Below are positions 1 through 10,827 of a DNA stretch of 64,000 bases, piece by piece. Source of the DNA: Hawksworthiomyces lignivorus (Eukaryota > Ascomycota > Sordariomycetes > Ophiostomatales > Ophiostomataceae); the NCBI GenBank assembly GCA_002917075.1, contig NTMA01000013.1, positions 496,001 to 560,000 on the forward strand. Reading direction: 5' to 3'. The position numbers and the translations under genes were made by a program. The first letter of the stretch is position 1; every line of letters begins with the position of its first letter. The notes under the pieces were generated by a model, which worked only from the letters and a program-made list of their open reading frames with translations, did not search any database and was not told the DNA's origin.

Positions 1-1316
1 TAGACTACGCGCGTCGAGGGGTCCGTTGGAGCAATGACAACGGTGGACATAATATATGTGGTACGGTGGTATGTCGTTGACGTGGGCGTCTCGGAGGCGG
101 CGGCAGAAGAAGAAGCGGTTGGAGTGGCAGTGGCGGTTGGCGTTGAATCTGACTGGCGCTTCTGGACAGCTGCTGCCTCGGTCTCGGAGGCAGGCGCCGG
201 GGCGACGGTGGCAGCGCGCTGGGGGCAGTTGACCTGGCTGACGACCGTCGTCGTGGCTGTGTATGACGTAACCGTAACACCGCGCGTGACAGTAACATCG
301 AACGGTAGCTGGCTGCAGGCGTAGGCCGTAACGGTCGTCGCATCCGTCTTGTTGACAGTAACCATCGTGTAAGCCGTGTTCGTCAGGTGAATCGTCGTCG
401 TCGTAAAGACCGGTCCGGCAGGGACGGTCACCGTTTCTGTTGCAGTGGCGGTTATGACCGAAGAGGTGTTGGCCTGGCCCACGTAAACGGTCTCTGGACC
501 GGGCAGCTCTGGGATCTCAGGGACGGTCGGAGCAGTCGGCATCGCAGGCGGAGTGGGCAAGACAGGAATGAAGGCATTCCGGCCACCGGTGGGGGTAGAT
601 GCAGCACCGAAGCCGCCGAAGCCGCCGAAGCCGCCGCCACCAAAACCACCATCGCCGAAGCCGCCACCACCGCCGGCGCTGTACGGGAAACCGCCGACTC
701 CAGGGCACGTAACGACAGCCTCAGCAGTAGCCGTGGAGGCCCAGACGGTTGTAGAGTACGAATTGGTCTTGGTCGAGTCGACAGTAAATACATATTCAAG
801 AGTCGTGCTGCATTCGTAGCGGGTCCGGAAATACGGCGTCGTCTGCGTGGCCGTCGAAACAGTGTAGACGGTCCGAGTCCGGGTGCGCGTTACGGCAGGC
901 ACAGAAGCAGCTGAGGACGAGTTGGAAGCTTGTCGCTGATGGTGGGCGTGGAGGCCAAAGACGTCTGCAGACGCAGCAGCCGGCTTGGACGTCGTCACCA
1001 CCACAGGTGGGGGAGCAGCAGCGGCGGCGGTGGCGTAGGCGTGTGCCGTGCAGTTGACGGTGGCGGCCACTACGGCGGTAGTTGTCCACCGCGTCTGAAT
1101 AATGGTCCTGGTCACCGTGACTTGCTCAACTGTCGTCACGGGTGCCGGCGCCACAGTGGCCGTCGCTGTGGCTGTTACAGTCGCCGTCACAGTGACAACG
1201 GCAGTCGGCGTCGTTGAAGAGGCTCCTGAACTGGAGTCTTCCACGTCACGGCGGAGAGGGTTCGCCATGGCCACAAAAGCCAAGGCCAGAAGGGCGACGG
1301 CCTTGAGAGGAGCCAT
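1..1316 (-). CDS. Thr/Val/Ala-rich secreted protein, 3' end outside window
   Basis: The reading frame starts at ATG 1316 and stays open through position 1, so the C-terminus is missing. About 438 codons are visible. Residues 1-18 (MAPLKAVALLALAFVAMA) form a signal peptide. Dibasic sites follow (LRRD near residue 22, QKRQ near residue 400), of the kind cut by Kex2. The body is dominated by Thr/Val/Ala/Ser stretches such as VTVTATVTATATATV, which would be heavily O-glycosylated. A Gly/Phe-rich segment (GFGGFGGFG, around residue 235) sits in the middle, with scattered Cys in TVNC, RYEC and VNCPQ contexts. This pattern is typical of fungal cell-wall or surface proteins. I recognise no enzymatic domain. 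The other frames here also look open because of the repetitive, high-GC codon composition, but only this one has a signal peptide and uniform composition. Family unknown; secretion is likely. Confidence 0.75.
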   Translation of the reverse strand, partial: MAPLKAVALLALAFVAMANPLRRDVEDSSSGASSTTPTAVVTVTATVTATATATVAPAPVTTVEQVTVTRTIIQTRWTTTAVVAATVNCTAHAYATAAAAAPPPVVVTTSKPAAASADVFGLHAHHQRQASNSSSAASVPAVTRTRTRTVYTVSTATQTTPYFRTRYECSTTLEYVFTVDSTKTNSYSTTVWASTATAEAVVTCPGVGGFPYSAGGGGGFGDGGFGGGGFGGFGGFGAASTPTGGRNAFIPVLPTPPAMPTAPTVPEIPELPGPETVYVGQANTSSVITATATETVTVPAGPVFTTTTIHLTNTAYTMVTVNKTDATTVTAYACSQLPFDVTVTRGVTVTSYTATTTVVSQVNCPQRAATVAPAPASETEAAAVQKRQSDSTPTATATPTASSSAAASETPTSTTYHRTTYIMSTVVIAPTDPSTRVV

Positions 1317-1453
1317 AATTTTCAAGCAGCCAAAACCAACAATGCCAAGGATATAGGAGCGGAAACGCAAATATTGCCCGGTGCTTAGTTTGTCTCTGCT
1401 TGCCAAATCTCTGCCTATCGCATCTTTATCTGAGCTGGGTCGTTGACGTTCTT

Positions 1454-1463
1454 TATTTAAATA
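1454..1463 (-). promoter_or_regulatory. Probable TATA element of the secreted-protein gene
   Basis: TATTTAAATA lies 138 bp upstream of the ATG at 1316, a usual TATA distance for a filamentous fungal gene. It is its own reverse complement, so orientation comes only from the neighbouring gene. Confidence 0.4.
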
Positions 1464-3083
1464 GACAGAACTTAACAAAAGCTACTGGACTAGACCGGGC
1501 TACAATGCGTATTCATATATTTTAATCGATCTATCCTCCGGAGCTTTAGGTATTCATTTTATCTTCTTTCTCCTGTGAAGTTACTTCAGGCTTTTACAGA
1601 GTCATAGACATTATTTCCCATATCCGTGCAATCCGAGAGGTGAGTATTACGTCGAGCTAAGAATAGGTCCCCTCATGTCTGTGTTTCATAAGACACAGCG
1701 CAGCGGCGGTGTGGCTACGTTCGATAAACAATGCTTTTCAATGTAAATACATTGCCTTTGGCATGTCCAGCATACATTCATTAATGTGTTTACAGGCTTG
1801 CCACAGTGGGTACAGAAGGTGGTATGCCAGTGAAATGAATGATGCTTAAATAACAATATCAGGACGAACAGCCGGGCTTGATATGGATATTTGAAGAAAG
1901 TTTAAACGAGGTGGGGAGCGTACCGCTGTTATTCTTTTCAGATTCAAAATATAACGAAACAAAATAAGCAAAACCATGTTGAGGTGGAGAGAGCGATATT
2001 TTTCTCGTCACGGCTATATCGACAATTTGGCAATAAGGCAGCAAAGAAACAATGGGGAGAAATAACAGTGCACGTTCTCATATATTTATTCCAACTTCTT
2101 TGCGTTGCCGACTAACCCGAGAGAGCAATGTATAAACGAGGAGAATAGCATAAAAAGTTTGGATCCTAAACACAAGAGTGAAAATTTGTCAAATCGAATG
2201 ATAGGCTCTCGCTTTTATCACAAAGTGAACTCTTGAGATTCTTTGCCAGAGTGGAGAAGATAACGGGAACCTTCTAGAACGAGAGAAGCCCCGACAACTT
2301 CTTTCGATGTTTAAAAATAACTGCATGCCCGGTATATGGTCACTATTTTTGTCATGTCTCTATTTCGTTTGTAAGTACGGAGTGCCGGCCATGCCTAGAT
2401 TTTTCCGGGATAGATATATGGGCGGGATAAAACAAACGGCGCCAGGAAGCGGGGTTTGTTCCGCCGAAGAGGACACCCACGAGAATGAGTTTTCTTTCTT
2501 TCTCTTTTGCCTATTTATCTGGGATCGCGTCGCTTTCCCCATTTCAGGCCTCTACGTTTGTCTGCCTAGCCTAAATTGAACCAAACCCATGGAGTGTTGG
2601 GGTACATATAAAATTTTGGTGTCTTTGCCTTTCTAGACCAAATGCCTGATGCAAAGAGTCTTCTTATGATATAATGAGGCTATCCATCAGATGTACTCTA
2701 TATATAAAGTTTATTTCTACAATCGAGAAAAACAACCCTGCCTAAAAATAACTGGACAATTACATCATTCGATACACCAATGGCAGAAACAAGGAAATGG
2801 CAAGCTACGACCGTCCACGTACAGAGCTCATATACCAATAAATAAAGTGTTCAGTAGAGAGTAATGATCAAGAAGAGAGTAAGACCGTATAAGTTGAACA
2901 AAACTATGGTAGAGAGCTTCGGGATATGTGGGATACGACGAAGATCCGTTCTGGCCTCTTGACGCGAGATGTATCCCTATGGGTTTCGTTCGGACTGACG
3001 TGTTATAGTTCTGGTATAAGAGCGTAAAGAGAAGGACGAGAGACCACGATGTGCCAACGAATGACACTTCGCTAGCAGAGTGT
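1464..3083. other. Intergenic, no gene recognised
   Basis: AT-rich sequence with stops in all frames. The few open stretches of 60-90 codons (for example 2307-2579) have no recognisable domain and no splice partner. A TACGGAGT element lies at 2376-2383. Confidence 0.6.
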
Positions 3084-4345
3084 CTATTCACCAATTGAAC
3101 ATAGTTTTAGATATTTTGTAAACCCATTGCTACGATGCCCTGACGATTTATCTGCCCAATAACCTACTACGCAGTGCAGCTTCAAACTATCCTTGTAGCT
3201 CATACCATAGTTCTTTTCTAGAAGCTTACTTACTTTCGCACATGTATCTTGCTCTGTGCTATCGTTATTTGCACACGTTTCTCGAGGCATTGCCAATCCG
3301 TCCAATCCTATCGGGAATGCAACAGATATTTCTTGACATAGAGAAGAAAGACCAGGTTGTTGACCTGCTAAATCTCTTTTGCTACAGTCGGAGAGATTTG
3401 AAGAAGTCCAAGACTTCTGTTTCTGCTTTAATTTCGCTTCCACAAGAACATAAGGTTTGTGATGATACCAATAATAACCGCCATTACCACTCTTCCACCA
3501 ACAATTGCACCAATAGAAGCTCCATGAGAAGAAGCGGTGGAATTGTTTGGATTGCTGGAATTGCTGGAGTCGCTGCTCCCTTCACTGCTCGCCTAGCTGG
3601 ATCCAGTCTTCGTGGCCACTGAAGCATAAAACTGCTTGCTTCCGCACCCGTGGCGTCTGCTATCACAAGGTCTCACTGGATTGTCGGGTTAGTGGCCGAC
3701 AGCGTGAAATTACGGTTTCCCTGGTTGACCATGGGCTAAGTTCTGGTCAGAAACTGCCAACCAAGCTGAGCGAGTTTGGAAACCTCGACAACTTGTAAGG
3801 AATCGACGACTAGGTCTGGGGCTATGTCATTGACGATGACATAACCGGTGGTCTGATTAATGGATGCACGTGGCAAGGCCAGTTGGCTATTATGAATGCC
3901 CGGCGGCTGCCGCTGATGTGAAATAACGATACTAGGCGTATTTCGTCCCTAGAAAAAGGACCAGCTTTATAAGGCAATCTGGCCCCATGATCAGAGCACG
4001 TTTAAGACGGTCGAATTCGTGCCGAGACCGAGTCATATCGTTGGCGTGTAGGCCTGCTCACCCCAGTCGCTCTGTGCTATGCGCAGCGGAAAATATTTCA
4101 TGTCACCTTTCCGTTGAGGAGCAGAGAATATGCGAAACGCGAGAATTGGGGATGTGATACCCCGCTGACTACAAAACCAGTTCCATTATCATTGGGATAC
4201 CTCATTTGGATTAACTTCAGTATAAGATGCAAGTGCAACGAAATCGAATCTGCCACCGTGGAACGTGGTATATGCTGTGTTGGTCCACGAACCAGGACCT
4301 GGGTTGTTTGTGAGGCAAATCCCATTTGTGTCATGGACAAGAGGG
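3084..4345 (-). pseudogene. Decayed gene for a putative membrane-anchored surface protein
   Basis: Several minus-strand pieces look protein-like but sit in different frames separated by stops. In reading order: a piece near 4340-4200 reading CLTNNPGPGSWTNTAYTTFH and ending in stops; one near 3860-3740 (GYVIVNDIAPDLVV...) and one near 3730-3670 (NQGNRNFTLSATNPTIQ then stop). A Ser/Asn stalk follows (SSNSSNPNNSTASSHGAS), running into a hydrophobic helix (GAIVGGRVVMAVIIGIITN, about 3520-3440) and a basic LWKRN stop-transfer. After a frame change, a Lys/Gln-rich tail runs to 3084. Extracellular domain, Ser/Thr stalk, one membrane helix and short tail is the layout of fungal cell-wall sensor or surface proteins. 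I see no set of introns that would join all pieces. I do not recognise the family; a badly modelled multi-intron gene is the alternative. Confidence 0.4.
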
Positions 4346-5454
4346 TTGTTTAATGACATACAAGAAAAAAAAAGCTCGTGAGTAGGTTTGCTGCTTCAAT
4401 CAGAGCAAAAAAAATTATTCACTCGTACCAGAGTGGTAAAAAGGCGAATGCTTGCAGTTGTTCTCCGATGGACATATGCATGCTTTCGGCAACTATCTAA
4501 TTAGAGGGCATGACATTTCCTAACATCACGGCAATAGGATACAGTGCACAACTCATTTCTTGCGAGATCACTGACAGCCTGAAAATATTATCTAGAACTT
4601 GATGGAGATTGAGATGAAGGCACTTTCTTGCCACGTAAAGTAGCACGAATGGAAGTTAAATGAAATATGGAAGAGTGGACAATACTTTCCACTTCTCTCC
4701 ATTTTTTTGCGAGATGATGGCGAAAAGAAACGAAGCAAGAAAATGCATGTCAAAGGATAAGCAGACAACAGTAGACCGGACAAATAAGAAGACACAAACA
4801 TCGACGAAAGCGTATATGACGAAACACACAAAGAGATGAAGGCCAAAATCCGTCTCACATCCCCCCTCCAAGGACGCCTTCCCATTAACAGAGAAAGAGA
4901 CGAGCCACTTCGGCTTAGCTTCAAAGACGCAAATTTGCTCTGTTGTTGGGGGTAGTGCTATTTACTCGGTTACGCGCAGGGAGACCTCCATTACCAACAG
5001 ACTCGCTGTGGTCTAAGGTAGAGGCCATCATCCTACCCTACCAAAAACGCTTTGAGCTTGTGTGATGTCTAATAAAGTCAACAGGGGTGTTTTCGGCCAT
5101 TTCACGGCAACCAACCAGGCTTCTGTTAAAGATGGGGCCGCCGCCGGTTTTGTTCTAGCGCTCTCGCCAATGCAGTCGAAGCTCGGCCCGCAGCCGCTCG
5201 CCCCCACCGATCATGATGAGAGCCTGCCATTCGGCGCCTGGCAAAACCATCTGCCACCCCTTTCCATTTTTCTTTGGCCCCCGATCCCTGCCTTGGCCTT
5301 CTCTTTGTCTTTTAGCAGCGAGGCTACAGTGTGATGATCCTCGGTCAGGCCATTCTCATCGTAATGGAGGCCAACGCCCAGCGGCAGGACAAAACCACGA
5401 TGGCGATCATAGCCGCCCTTGCTCTCCATATATGAACATCTACAGCCAGTGTAC
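4346..5454. other. Intergenic, upstream of the GT61 gene
   Basis: No convincing gene. Open stretches at 4592-4924 (minus) and 5062-5334 (plus) have no family resemblance. A CATATATGAA box near 5428 could serve the downstream gene. Confidence 0.5.
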
Positions 5455-5560
5455 TCTGCTTTTGTATTTTCTTGCCTCCCTGTCTGTTTGGCTTCTTCCT
5501 GTTTTTTTCTTGCCTTATTTTCCTGTTTTCAGCCTTCCTTGGATTTTTTTTTTTGTCATT
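5455..5560 (+). promoter_or_regulatory. Pyrimidine-rich core-promoter tract before the GT61 gene
   Basis: A strongly CT-rich run on the coding strand (blocks of TTCTTGCC, CTTCCTG, TTTTTTTCTTG) ends about 60 bp before the ATG at 5622. CT-rich tracts just upstream of transcription starts are common in filamentous fungi. Assignment is by position and composition only. Confidence 0.35.
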
Positions 5561-5621
5561 TCAATAAATTTCTAGTAGATTCAATGCTCAGACGCCTTAT
5601 AATTTTCAGAAATTCTCAAGT

Positions 5622-7316
5622 ATGTTCCTGAGGCAATACTCTTTCCCGCAGAGGCGTCGTGCAGCATCCATATCCCTTGCCATAGCCTTGACGCTCTTCA
5701 TCTATGTATTTTGGGGCCTAGAGCATCGACGGTGCTGTTCCACATTTCCCTTGCCAGACTGGTCGCCATCACTACCTTTGACTCCATCTTCGGCCTTGCC
5801 ACTCGAGGAGCTGGACCTCCCAGAGCTGGATGAGATAAACTCTCCCTTATTCCACCACCCGACAACTAGCCAGCATGCTGCTTTTTGCGCTAGGCGATTT
5901 ACTGTCTCGTATCTTGAAGAGCTCCGCGACCATTCTATAGAGTACTGCGTGACTCCGCCGTCTGCTGATCTTCACATGCCACCGCATTCGCGCTTGACCT
6001 GTTTCCACGCCCACATTCGAGACGACAACCGCGTTGACTCCTTTTGCTTCGGATCCGGTGCCGTTCTAGACATCACTCGTGGAAAATTCTTGCTTGACTG
6101 CCCAGACCGCCGGCAGCCGGACGCCAATGAGACAGACCGCGGCCTGATTCCCTTCGACAGCATCGCTCCGTCCTGGTTCGATACGGGCCCACGCAGAATC
6201 TTCGAAAAGTATATCGAATTCAAGTCTACTTCGGATGTGGCGGATGTGTCTGGAAAAGGGACAGAGAAAGCGCCATATGTGCTCCTTGTGAAGCGCGAAG
6301 GAAACAACAACTTATGGCACAGCTTGATGGAGATTTGGTCCATGATGACATCGGTGGACGTGCTGCGCATGAGCCACGATCCGGAATCAAAGGATGGCAG
6401 CCGTGCACCGTTTTTCCGCTTTCCCGACGACGTCGAGAACACCCAGGTGGTCGTCTTAGACGACTATGCCGAAGAGTCCACGTTCGACTTGTGGCGGTTC
6501 TTCTCTGGCCATCCGACGGTCAAGCTCCAGGACATGGTCGACGATCCCGCGCATATCCCTGCGCTTCTCCGTGCTGGCGGGGAAATGAACCTTATCCTAC
6601 CGCTGTCCGGCGGCAGCAATCCGCTGTGGCAGAATGACTGGCAGGTGCGAGACTGCCGCGATGCACCGCTGCTGCGGCTCTTCGTGCGCCGCGTGTTTCA
6701 ACATTTCCACGTTCCGTTCCAGGTTGGCCCGCGACCCGTGACGGAGAAAGAAGAGCAAGACAAAGACATGATTGTCACGTTTATCGACCGAAGGGGAACG
6801 CGCAGGCTTCTGGGAAACGAGGCGCTGCTCGAGAAACTTGGCACCCGCTACCCCCGCGCGCTCGTGCAGTCGGTCGACTTTGCTGCCCTGTCGCTCCCTG
6901 ACCAGCTGCGCCTTGTCCAGGAGACGGACGTGCTTGTCGGCGTGCACGGCGCGGGGCTGACGCACGCCATGTTCATGCGAGAAGGCGCTGGCGCCATCGT
7001 GGAGATCCAGCCAGAGAAGCTGGGACACAAGGGCTTTCGGAACCTGGCGGCCCTGAACGGCCAAAGATACTTTAGTGCCCAAGCTCAGATGGTGCTTCCG
7101 GGAGAAGAAGAAGAGGAGAAAAAAGATGGTAAGGGGGCCGTGGAAGGTGATCAAGCTGAAAAGGGCGCAGAAGCCCGCAGCCATTCTCGGCGGAGTCCAG
7201 ACAAACCATGGCAATCATCTAATGTCCGCATCGAAGAGGATCGCTTTCTGGCGCTGATGGATGTAGCCATTAAGTCGCTGTACAACGAAGGACTTCGAAA
7301 TCATGACGTAATATAA
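5622..7316 (+). CDS. GT61 family glycosyltransferase (EOGT/DUF563-like), type II membrane protein
   Basis: Single exon, 564 aa. A short basic N-terminus is followed by one hydrophobic helix (about residues 16-33), then a lumenal domain: type II Golgi topology. Family hallmarks are the KREGNNNLWHSLMEIWSM block (about residues 222-239) and the C-terminal VGVHGAGLTHAMFM block (about 437-450), which define GT61 enzymes such as EOGT and plant xylosyltransferases. Between them lie the VTFIDRRGTRRLL and ALVQSVDFAALSLPDQLRLV segments expected of the nucleotide-sugar-binding half. The length fits fungal GT61 proteins. The likely role is adding a sugar to secreted glycoproteins or wall glycans; donor and acceptor cannot be read from sequence. 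A Lys/Glu-rich low-complexity insert (about residues 495-520) breaks the C-terminal part. An ATG in good context sits just before the helix. Confidence 0.88.
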   Translation: MFLRQYSFPQRRRAASISLAIALTLFIYVFWGLEHRRCCSTFPLPDWSPSLPLTPSSALPLEELDLPELDEINSPLFHHPTTSQHAAFCARRFTVSYLEELRDHSIEYCVTPPSADLHMPPHSRLTCFHAHIRDDNRVDSFCFGSGAVLDITRGKFLLDCPDRRQPDANETDRGLIPFDSIAPSWFDTGPRRIFEKYIEFKSTSDVADVSGKGTEKAPYVLLVKREGNNNLWHSLMEIWSMMTSVDVLRMSHDPESKDGSRAPFFRFPDDVENTQVVVLDDYAEESTFDLWRFFSGHPTVKLQDMVDDPAHIPALLRAGGEMNLILPLSGGSNPLWQNDWQVRDCRDAPLLRLFVRRVFQHFHVPFQVGPRPVTEKEEQDKDMIVTFIDRRGTRRLLGNEALLEKLGTRYPRALVQSVDFAALSLPDQLRLVQETDVLVGVHGAGLTHAMFMREGAGAIVEIQPEKLGHKGFRNLAALNGQRYFSAQAQMVLPGEEEEEKKDGKGAVEGDQAEKGAEARSHSRRSPDKPWQSSNVRIEEDRFLALMDVAIKSLYNEGLRNHDVI

Positions 7317-8270
7317 ATTGTGCATAGAGTACGGAGTACACTGTAATAATTGAAAATATGGTTTTGAACGACGGAATGTTGGTAAATTTCTCAAGATGAT
7401 ACATTTTCATGAAGCCAAGGTGAGCTGTAATCAATCCAGATCGATTGAACGCCCTGGCCGCCTAGCTACATGTTACATTAACGCTACAGGGAGTACCTTG
7501 TCTGATATTTGAGTTCTAGTGGGCCTAGCTAGCGGGTTACATCAGCTGGCTCCAGCAACTAATTGCGATCGATAGAGCGAGGTTAGCTTTTATGATAACT
7601 TTCTTGAAATCTCACTTGTACATGTATTGTGGCGAATGTACAAAACAGTTCAAATAATACCACTCTGTAACTTAAAAGCGCTAAAGATGGTGAATCAAGC
7701 GAAGCGATATCGTTTTGGAAATGATTAAAAAAAGCCCAGATTTATGTAGAAACTAGATGAGATTCCCATATCACTGCAAATGTGACGAGTCGAAGAGCAT
7801 TGTACAGTACAGTACCTAGGTGGTGCTGCATGGGGTGCTAGAGGGTGGCGGTGTTAGCGCTCAGCACTTCTTTTGGCGAAGTGGCGAAAGCGAAATCCAA
7901 AGAGGTGGGGGCGCGGAACGAGCACCTAAAACTGGAGAGCCTGCTGCTTTTAGCCCCTGTAAACAATGCTTCTAAGCACGACTCATTAATAGTTTGCGAC
8001 AATGAGATGCGGTGTGTTGTATGCATGCGTACTCCGTGCATACATATATAAATACATGCATACATAGAGTCCCGGAGAAAGCCTCTATGTTTGAGAAGCC
8101 AAAATAACTCAATTAAAAGTATTTTATGTCTTCTCATGTAATTTCTTTTTTTGATTTTTTCTCTCAAAGGGTGCTTAGCATTCCGAGAGCCATCTAACTT
8201 TACTACTGATAGTGTGCAGGTTGTCTTTACTACCTCATAATGAATAGTGCAATCAGCTGCACAACATCAA
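7317..8270. other. Intergenic, no gene recognised
   Basis: AT-rich spacer between the GT61 gene and tRNA-Leu. It carries a TACGGAGTA element at 7330-7338 and a related TACTCCGT at 8030-8037. No ORF with a recognisable product. Confidence 0.6.
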
Positions 8271-8352
8271 GGCAAGATGGCCGAGTTGGTTATGGCGTAG
8301 GATTAAGGTTCCTATGGAGCAATCCGCGTGGGTTCAAGTCCCACTCTTGTCA
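8271..8352 (+). tRNA. tRNA-Leu (anticodon AAG)
   Basis: Full cloverleaf, intronless. Acceptor GGCAAGA pairs with TCTTGTC (one G-U), discriminator A at 8352. The D-arm is TGGCCGAGTTGGTTATGGCG. The anticodon stem TAGGA/TCCTA encloses loop TTAAGGT, with anticodon AAG at 8305-8307, read as inosine-AG for CUU/CUC leucine codons. The long variable arm is typical of class II tRNA-Leu. The T-arm is GTGGG-TTCAAGT-CCCAC. A T-rich tract supplying Pol III termination follows. Confidence 0.95.
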
Positions 8353-8383
8353 ACAGAAACTCATTCTTTTCTACTTATATTTT

Positions 8384-8438
8384 TTGTTTTCATTTTTATT
8401 TCTATTTATTTTTATCTCTCTCTATTATTTTTTTTAAA
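8384..8438 (+). terminator. T-rich tract downstream of tRNA-Leu
   Basis: Repeated T5-T8 runs (TTTTTTG, TTTTTAT, TTTTTTTT) begin about 30 bp after the tRNA. Any run of four or more T can terminate Pol III; the tract is much longer than termination needs. Confidence 0.5.
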
Positions 8439-8576
8439 GTCGGAGGGCCTACTTCAGTGGCTACTAAGGCTCTTCAACGAGTTGCACGTTGTGGCAGATG
8501 TGAAGTGGATTTGTTTTATATGGTCGTAAAAAATACGCTCCAAATAGAAAAGCGCTTACACTAAATTTAAAAATTC

Positions 8577-10229
8577 TCATTTGTTACTTTCCACTTCCAC
8601 TTGTCCTCCTTGGTCCTCTTTGTCCTGGCTAACAGCGTGGTGATGGTACGCTTCCACGAGATCGTCGTCACCAAATAGCGAAGCAACTTCCTCCAGGGGT
8701 TTGTTCAAAGTATCTGGAAACGTAAACCAAACGAGAGTCGCTCCAGCGGCAGTTATAATAATGAAAAAGAAATAATATTTCCAGCCGATGTTGTCAAACG
8801 CACTCGGTGCCGCTTGCAACCACACAATATTGGTGATAGCGTACGTCATCATGCCAACCGTCATGCCGTGGGCACGGAGATGGGTAGGAAATATCTCTCC
8901 GGCATACCACCACGTCACGCCGTCCAGAAAGCCACCATAAAAGAAGACAAAGATGTAGTTGAACGCAACGCAAGCTCCGAGCCCAGCCTTGTTGTCTGTA
9001 TTACTGTAAGTTGCCACCATGGCAGTTTCCAGGACAACGGAAAGACAGCAACCGATGAGACCGAGAACGATCAGACGAGGCCGCGGCATCGCGTCAACCA
9101 GAAGCACCGCCATGATATTGAAAGTGAAAGATGCAGATTGCCAACCGGCCTGAAGAAAGAGTTGATCTTGAGAGTTGTATCCTAATGATTTATATATGAT
9201 CGTCGCGTACGCTGCTTGCAGTATTAGTAACCGGGAAAAGCAAGAGAAAAGTTAACTGCAAGCAAAGAAGACAGCTCACATGTAATAACCAAGACTCCAG
9301 AGCTAACAAGTGTAAAGATAAGAGCAATAGTCATCAGTGTCCGTTTGCGGTAAGATGGCCGCCGGACCATTTCGATGTAGCCCCCTTTGAAGCTCTGCTC
9401 GAACTGAATCTGGCGGCGCATCTGCTCAAATTCTTTTTTGGCAAAGGCTTCGTCGCCGTCTGTAGTATGAAGATTCCGCACGACTTCCCACGCTTCTTCC
9501 GCCCTGTCCCTTAACAGATAGTATCGGGGGCTCTCCGGGACGAAGTAGATGGATGCGAGGCTCAAGATGCACGGTAAGCAGCCAAATGCAATGGGGCCTC
9601 TCCACGAGTTGGAATTCTTATAGAAAAAGAAGCCGACGCCAATCCACGAGGCACAAGTGTAGCCGATGTTATTAAAGATAGGACTGATATCGAGAAGAAT
9701 ACCTCGGTGTTTTGGTGGAACAAGCTCAGCGATTAGAAGAGGTCCTGCCGTCAAAGCCATATAGGCACTGGATTGATATTTAAAAACATGTTGTAGACAG
9801 GCTAGGCCGTACAGAAAAGCTCATGACCACTTACCCTACACCAGCGAGAAATCTAAAACTGATAAACATGCCGATGTGAACTGAACCCGTGAGAATGGCG
9901 GTCGATATCAACATGATTAGAGATCCTGCCGCAATCACAGCCTTGCGGCCATATTTGTCTGCAAACATGGCAGATAATATTGCACCGACAAAGCCACCCA
10001 CAAAATACATTGCATTAGAAGCGCCTATTAATGCAGAAGCATTAGCAGCGGTATCCAGCTTCATTTCATGCAAGAAACTTGGCTGTCCGATTGTCGTCGC
10101 CATGATGCAGGCACCATAGCCATAAGCTGCGGAGCCCCATGAGGCACCGGCGCAATACCAGATCAAGGAATTGTTGTAGTGCCGGCGAGGTTTTGCCTCA
10201 AGAGTTTCTCCATCTACAATGGTAGTCAT
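8577..10229 (-). CDS. MFS sugar transporter family protein
   Basis: Three exons on the minus strand: 10229-9835, 9767-9280 and about 9211-8577 (an AAG acceptor 3 nt upstream is an alternative start of the last exon), giving about 505 aa. Introns are 67 and 68 nt and all phases close. Sugar-porter signatures are present: DKYGRKAVI after TM2, RFLAGVGAYMALTAGPLL in TM4, PESPRYYLL before the central loop, and the C-terminal PDTLNKPLEEVASLFG block that stands for PETKG. About 12 hydrophobic helices fit the fungal sugar/quinate/lactose permease group. The gene is divergent from the BVMO gene and shares a 598-bp intergenic region with it, so the substrate may belong to that pathway rather than being a simple hexose. 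Substrate not determinable. Confidence 0.88.
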
Positions 10230-10827
10230 GGCTGTTGAATATGCTCTTTTTTAATTTCTTGAAGAGAATGAATTCTGTCATAAAGCTCAAGCAGGAGCTG
10301 CCAGGTGTCACAATCAATTAGTCTTTGGCGACTCTTTTTATCTACCTTTGTCTCATTGCTTCTAGTCTGTTTGGTCCTGCGGAGAAAATCCGGGGCCCCA
10401 GGTTGCTCTAATTTGGGGTTGAAGCTAGATGACCTTTGGCATCTCATAGCTGAATGCGTTGCGTCAAAGTATTGTCATTCTGGCTCTCGGCGACTAACTG
10501 AAGTATCCGGCCGAAGTCGCCGAACCGTAGCCGGTGGCGCTCTCCCCGAGATCTGAGCAGGATTGCGAGGCCGGAAACAAGGAACGTTGTATGCGGCTAT
10601 TATCTCTAACATCTCATTGGCCTGTACTCCAAGAGAACTTGGAGACAAGTCAGGGTATTTCTGTGTCGCATCAGAAAGCCGAATACATTAAAATAGTGCA
10701 AAGTATGGAGAACAAGGCCATTATACAAGAAAATAGATTCAGGCAAGACTTTCTGAACAAATTCTACCGTCCTCAAATCCTTACTCTCTCTGCTTTTAAT
10801 CAGTCGCTTCTTATTTCTCGGTTCAAG
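10230..10827. promoter_or_regulatory. Bidirectional promoter of MFS transporter and BVMO genes
   Basis: Between two divergent start codons. It holds an inverted repeat CGGCGACT (10488-10495) / AGTCGCCG (10515-10522), with the self-complementary CGGCCG between the arms. GTAGCCGG at 10527-10534 is the reverse complement of CCGGCTAC found at 14245. CGG-containing inverted elements are the usual targets of Zn2Cys6 regulators, and one is encoded at 14826-16997. Regulatory function is inferred. Confidence 0.5.

Noticed and set aside
387..914. Long plus-strand and alternate minus-strand open frames over the Thr-rich gene
   Set aside because: They arise from the repetitive GC-rich codons of the minus-strand gene; only that frame has a signal peptide and coherent composition.
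2307..2579. 90-codon plus-strand open frame
   Set aside because: No family, no splice partner, low-complexity hydrophobic composition.
4592..4924. 110-codon minus-strand open frame with hydrophobic stretches
   Set aside because: Composition reflects T-rich DNA; no start context or homology-like motif.
8240..8564. Open frames overlapping tRNA-Leu
   Set aside because: The tRNA explains the sequence; Phe/Leu-rich residues come from the T-rich tract after it.
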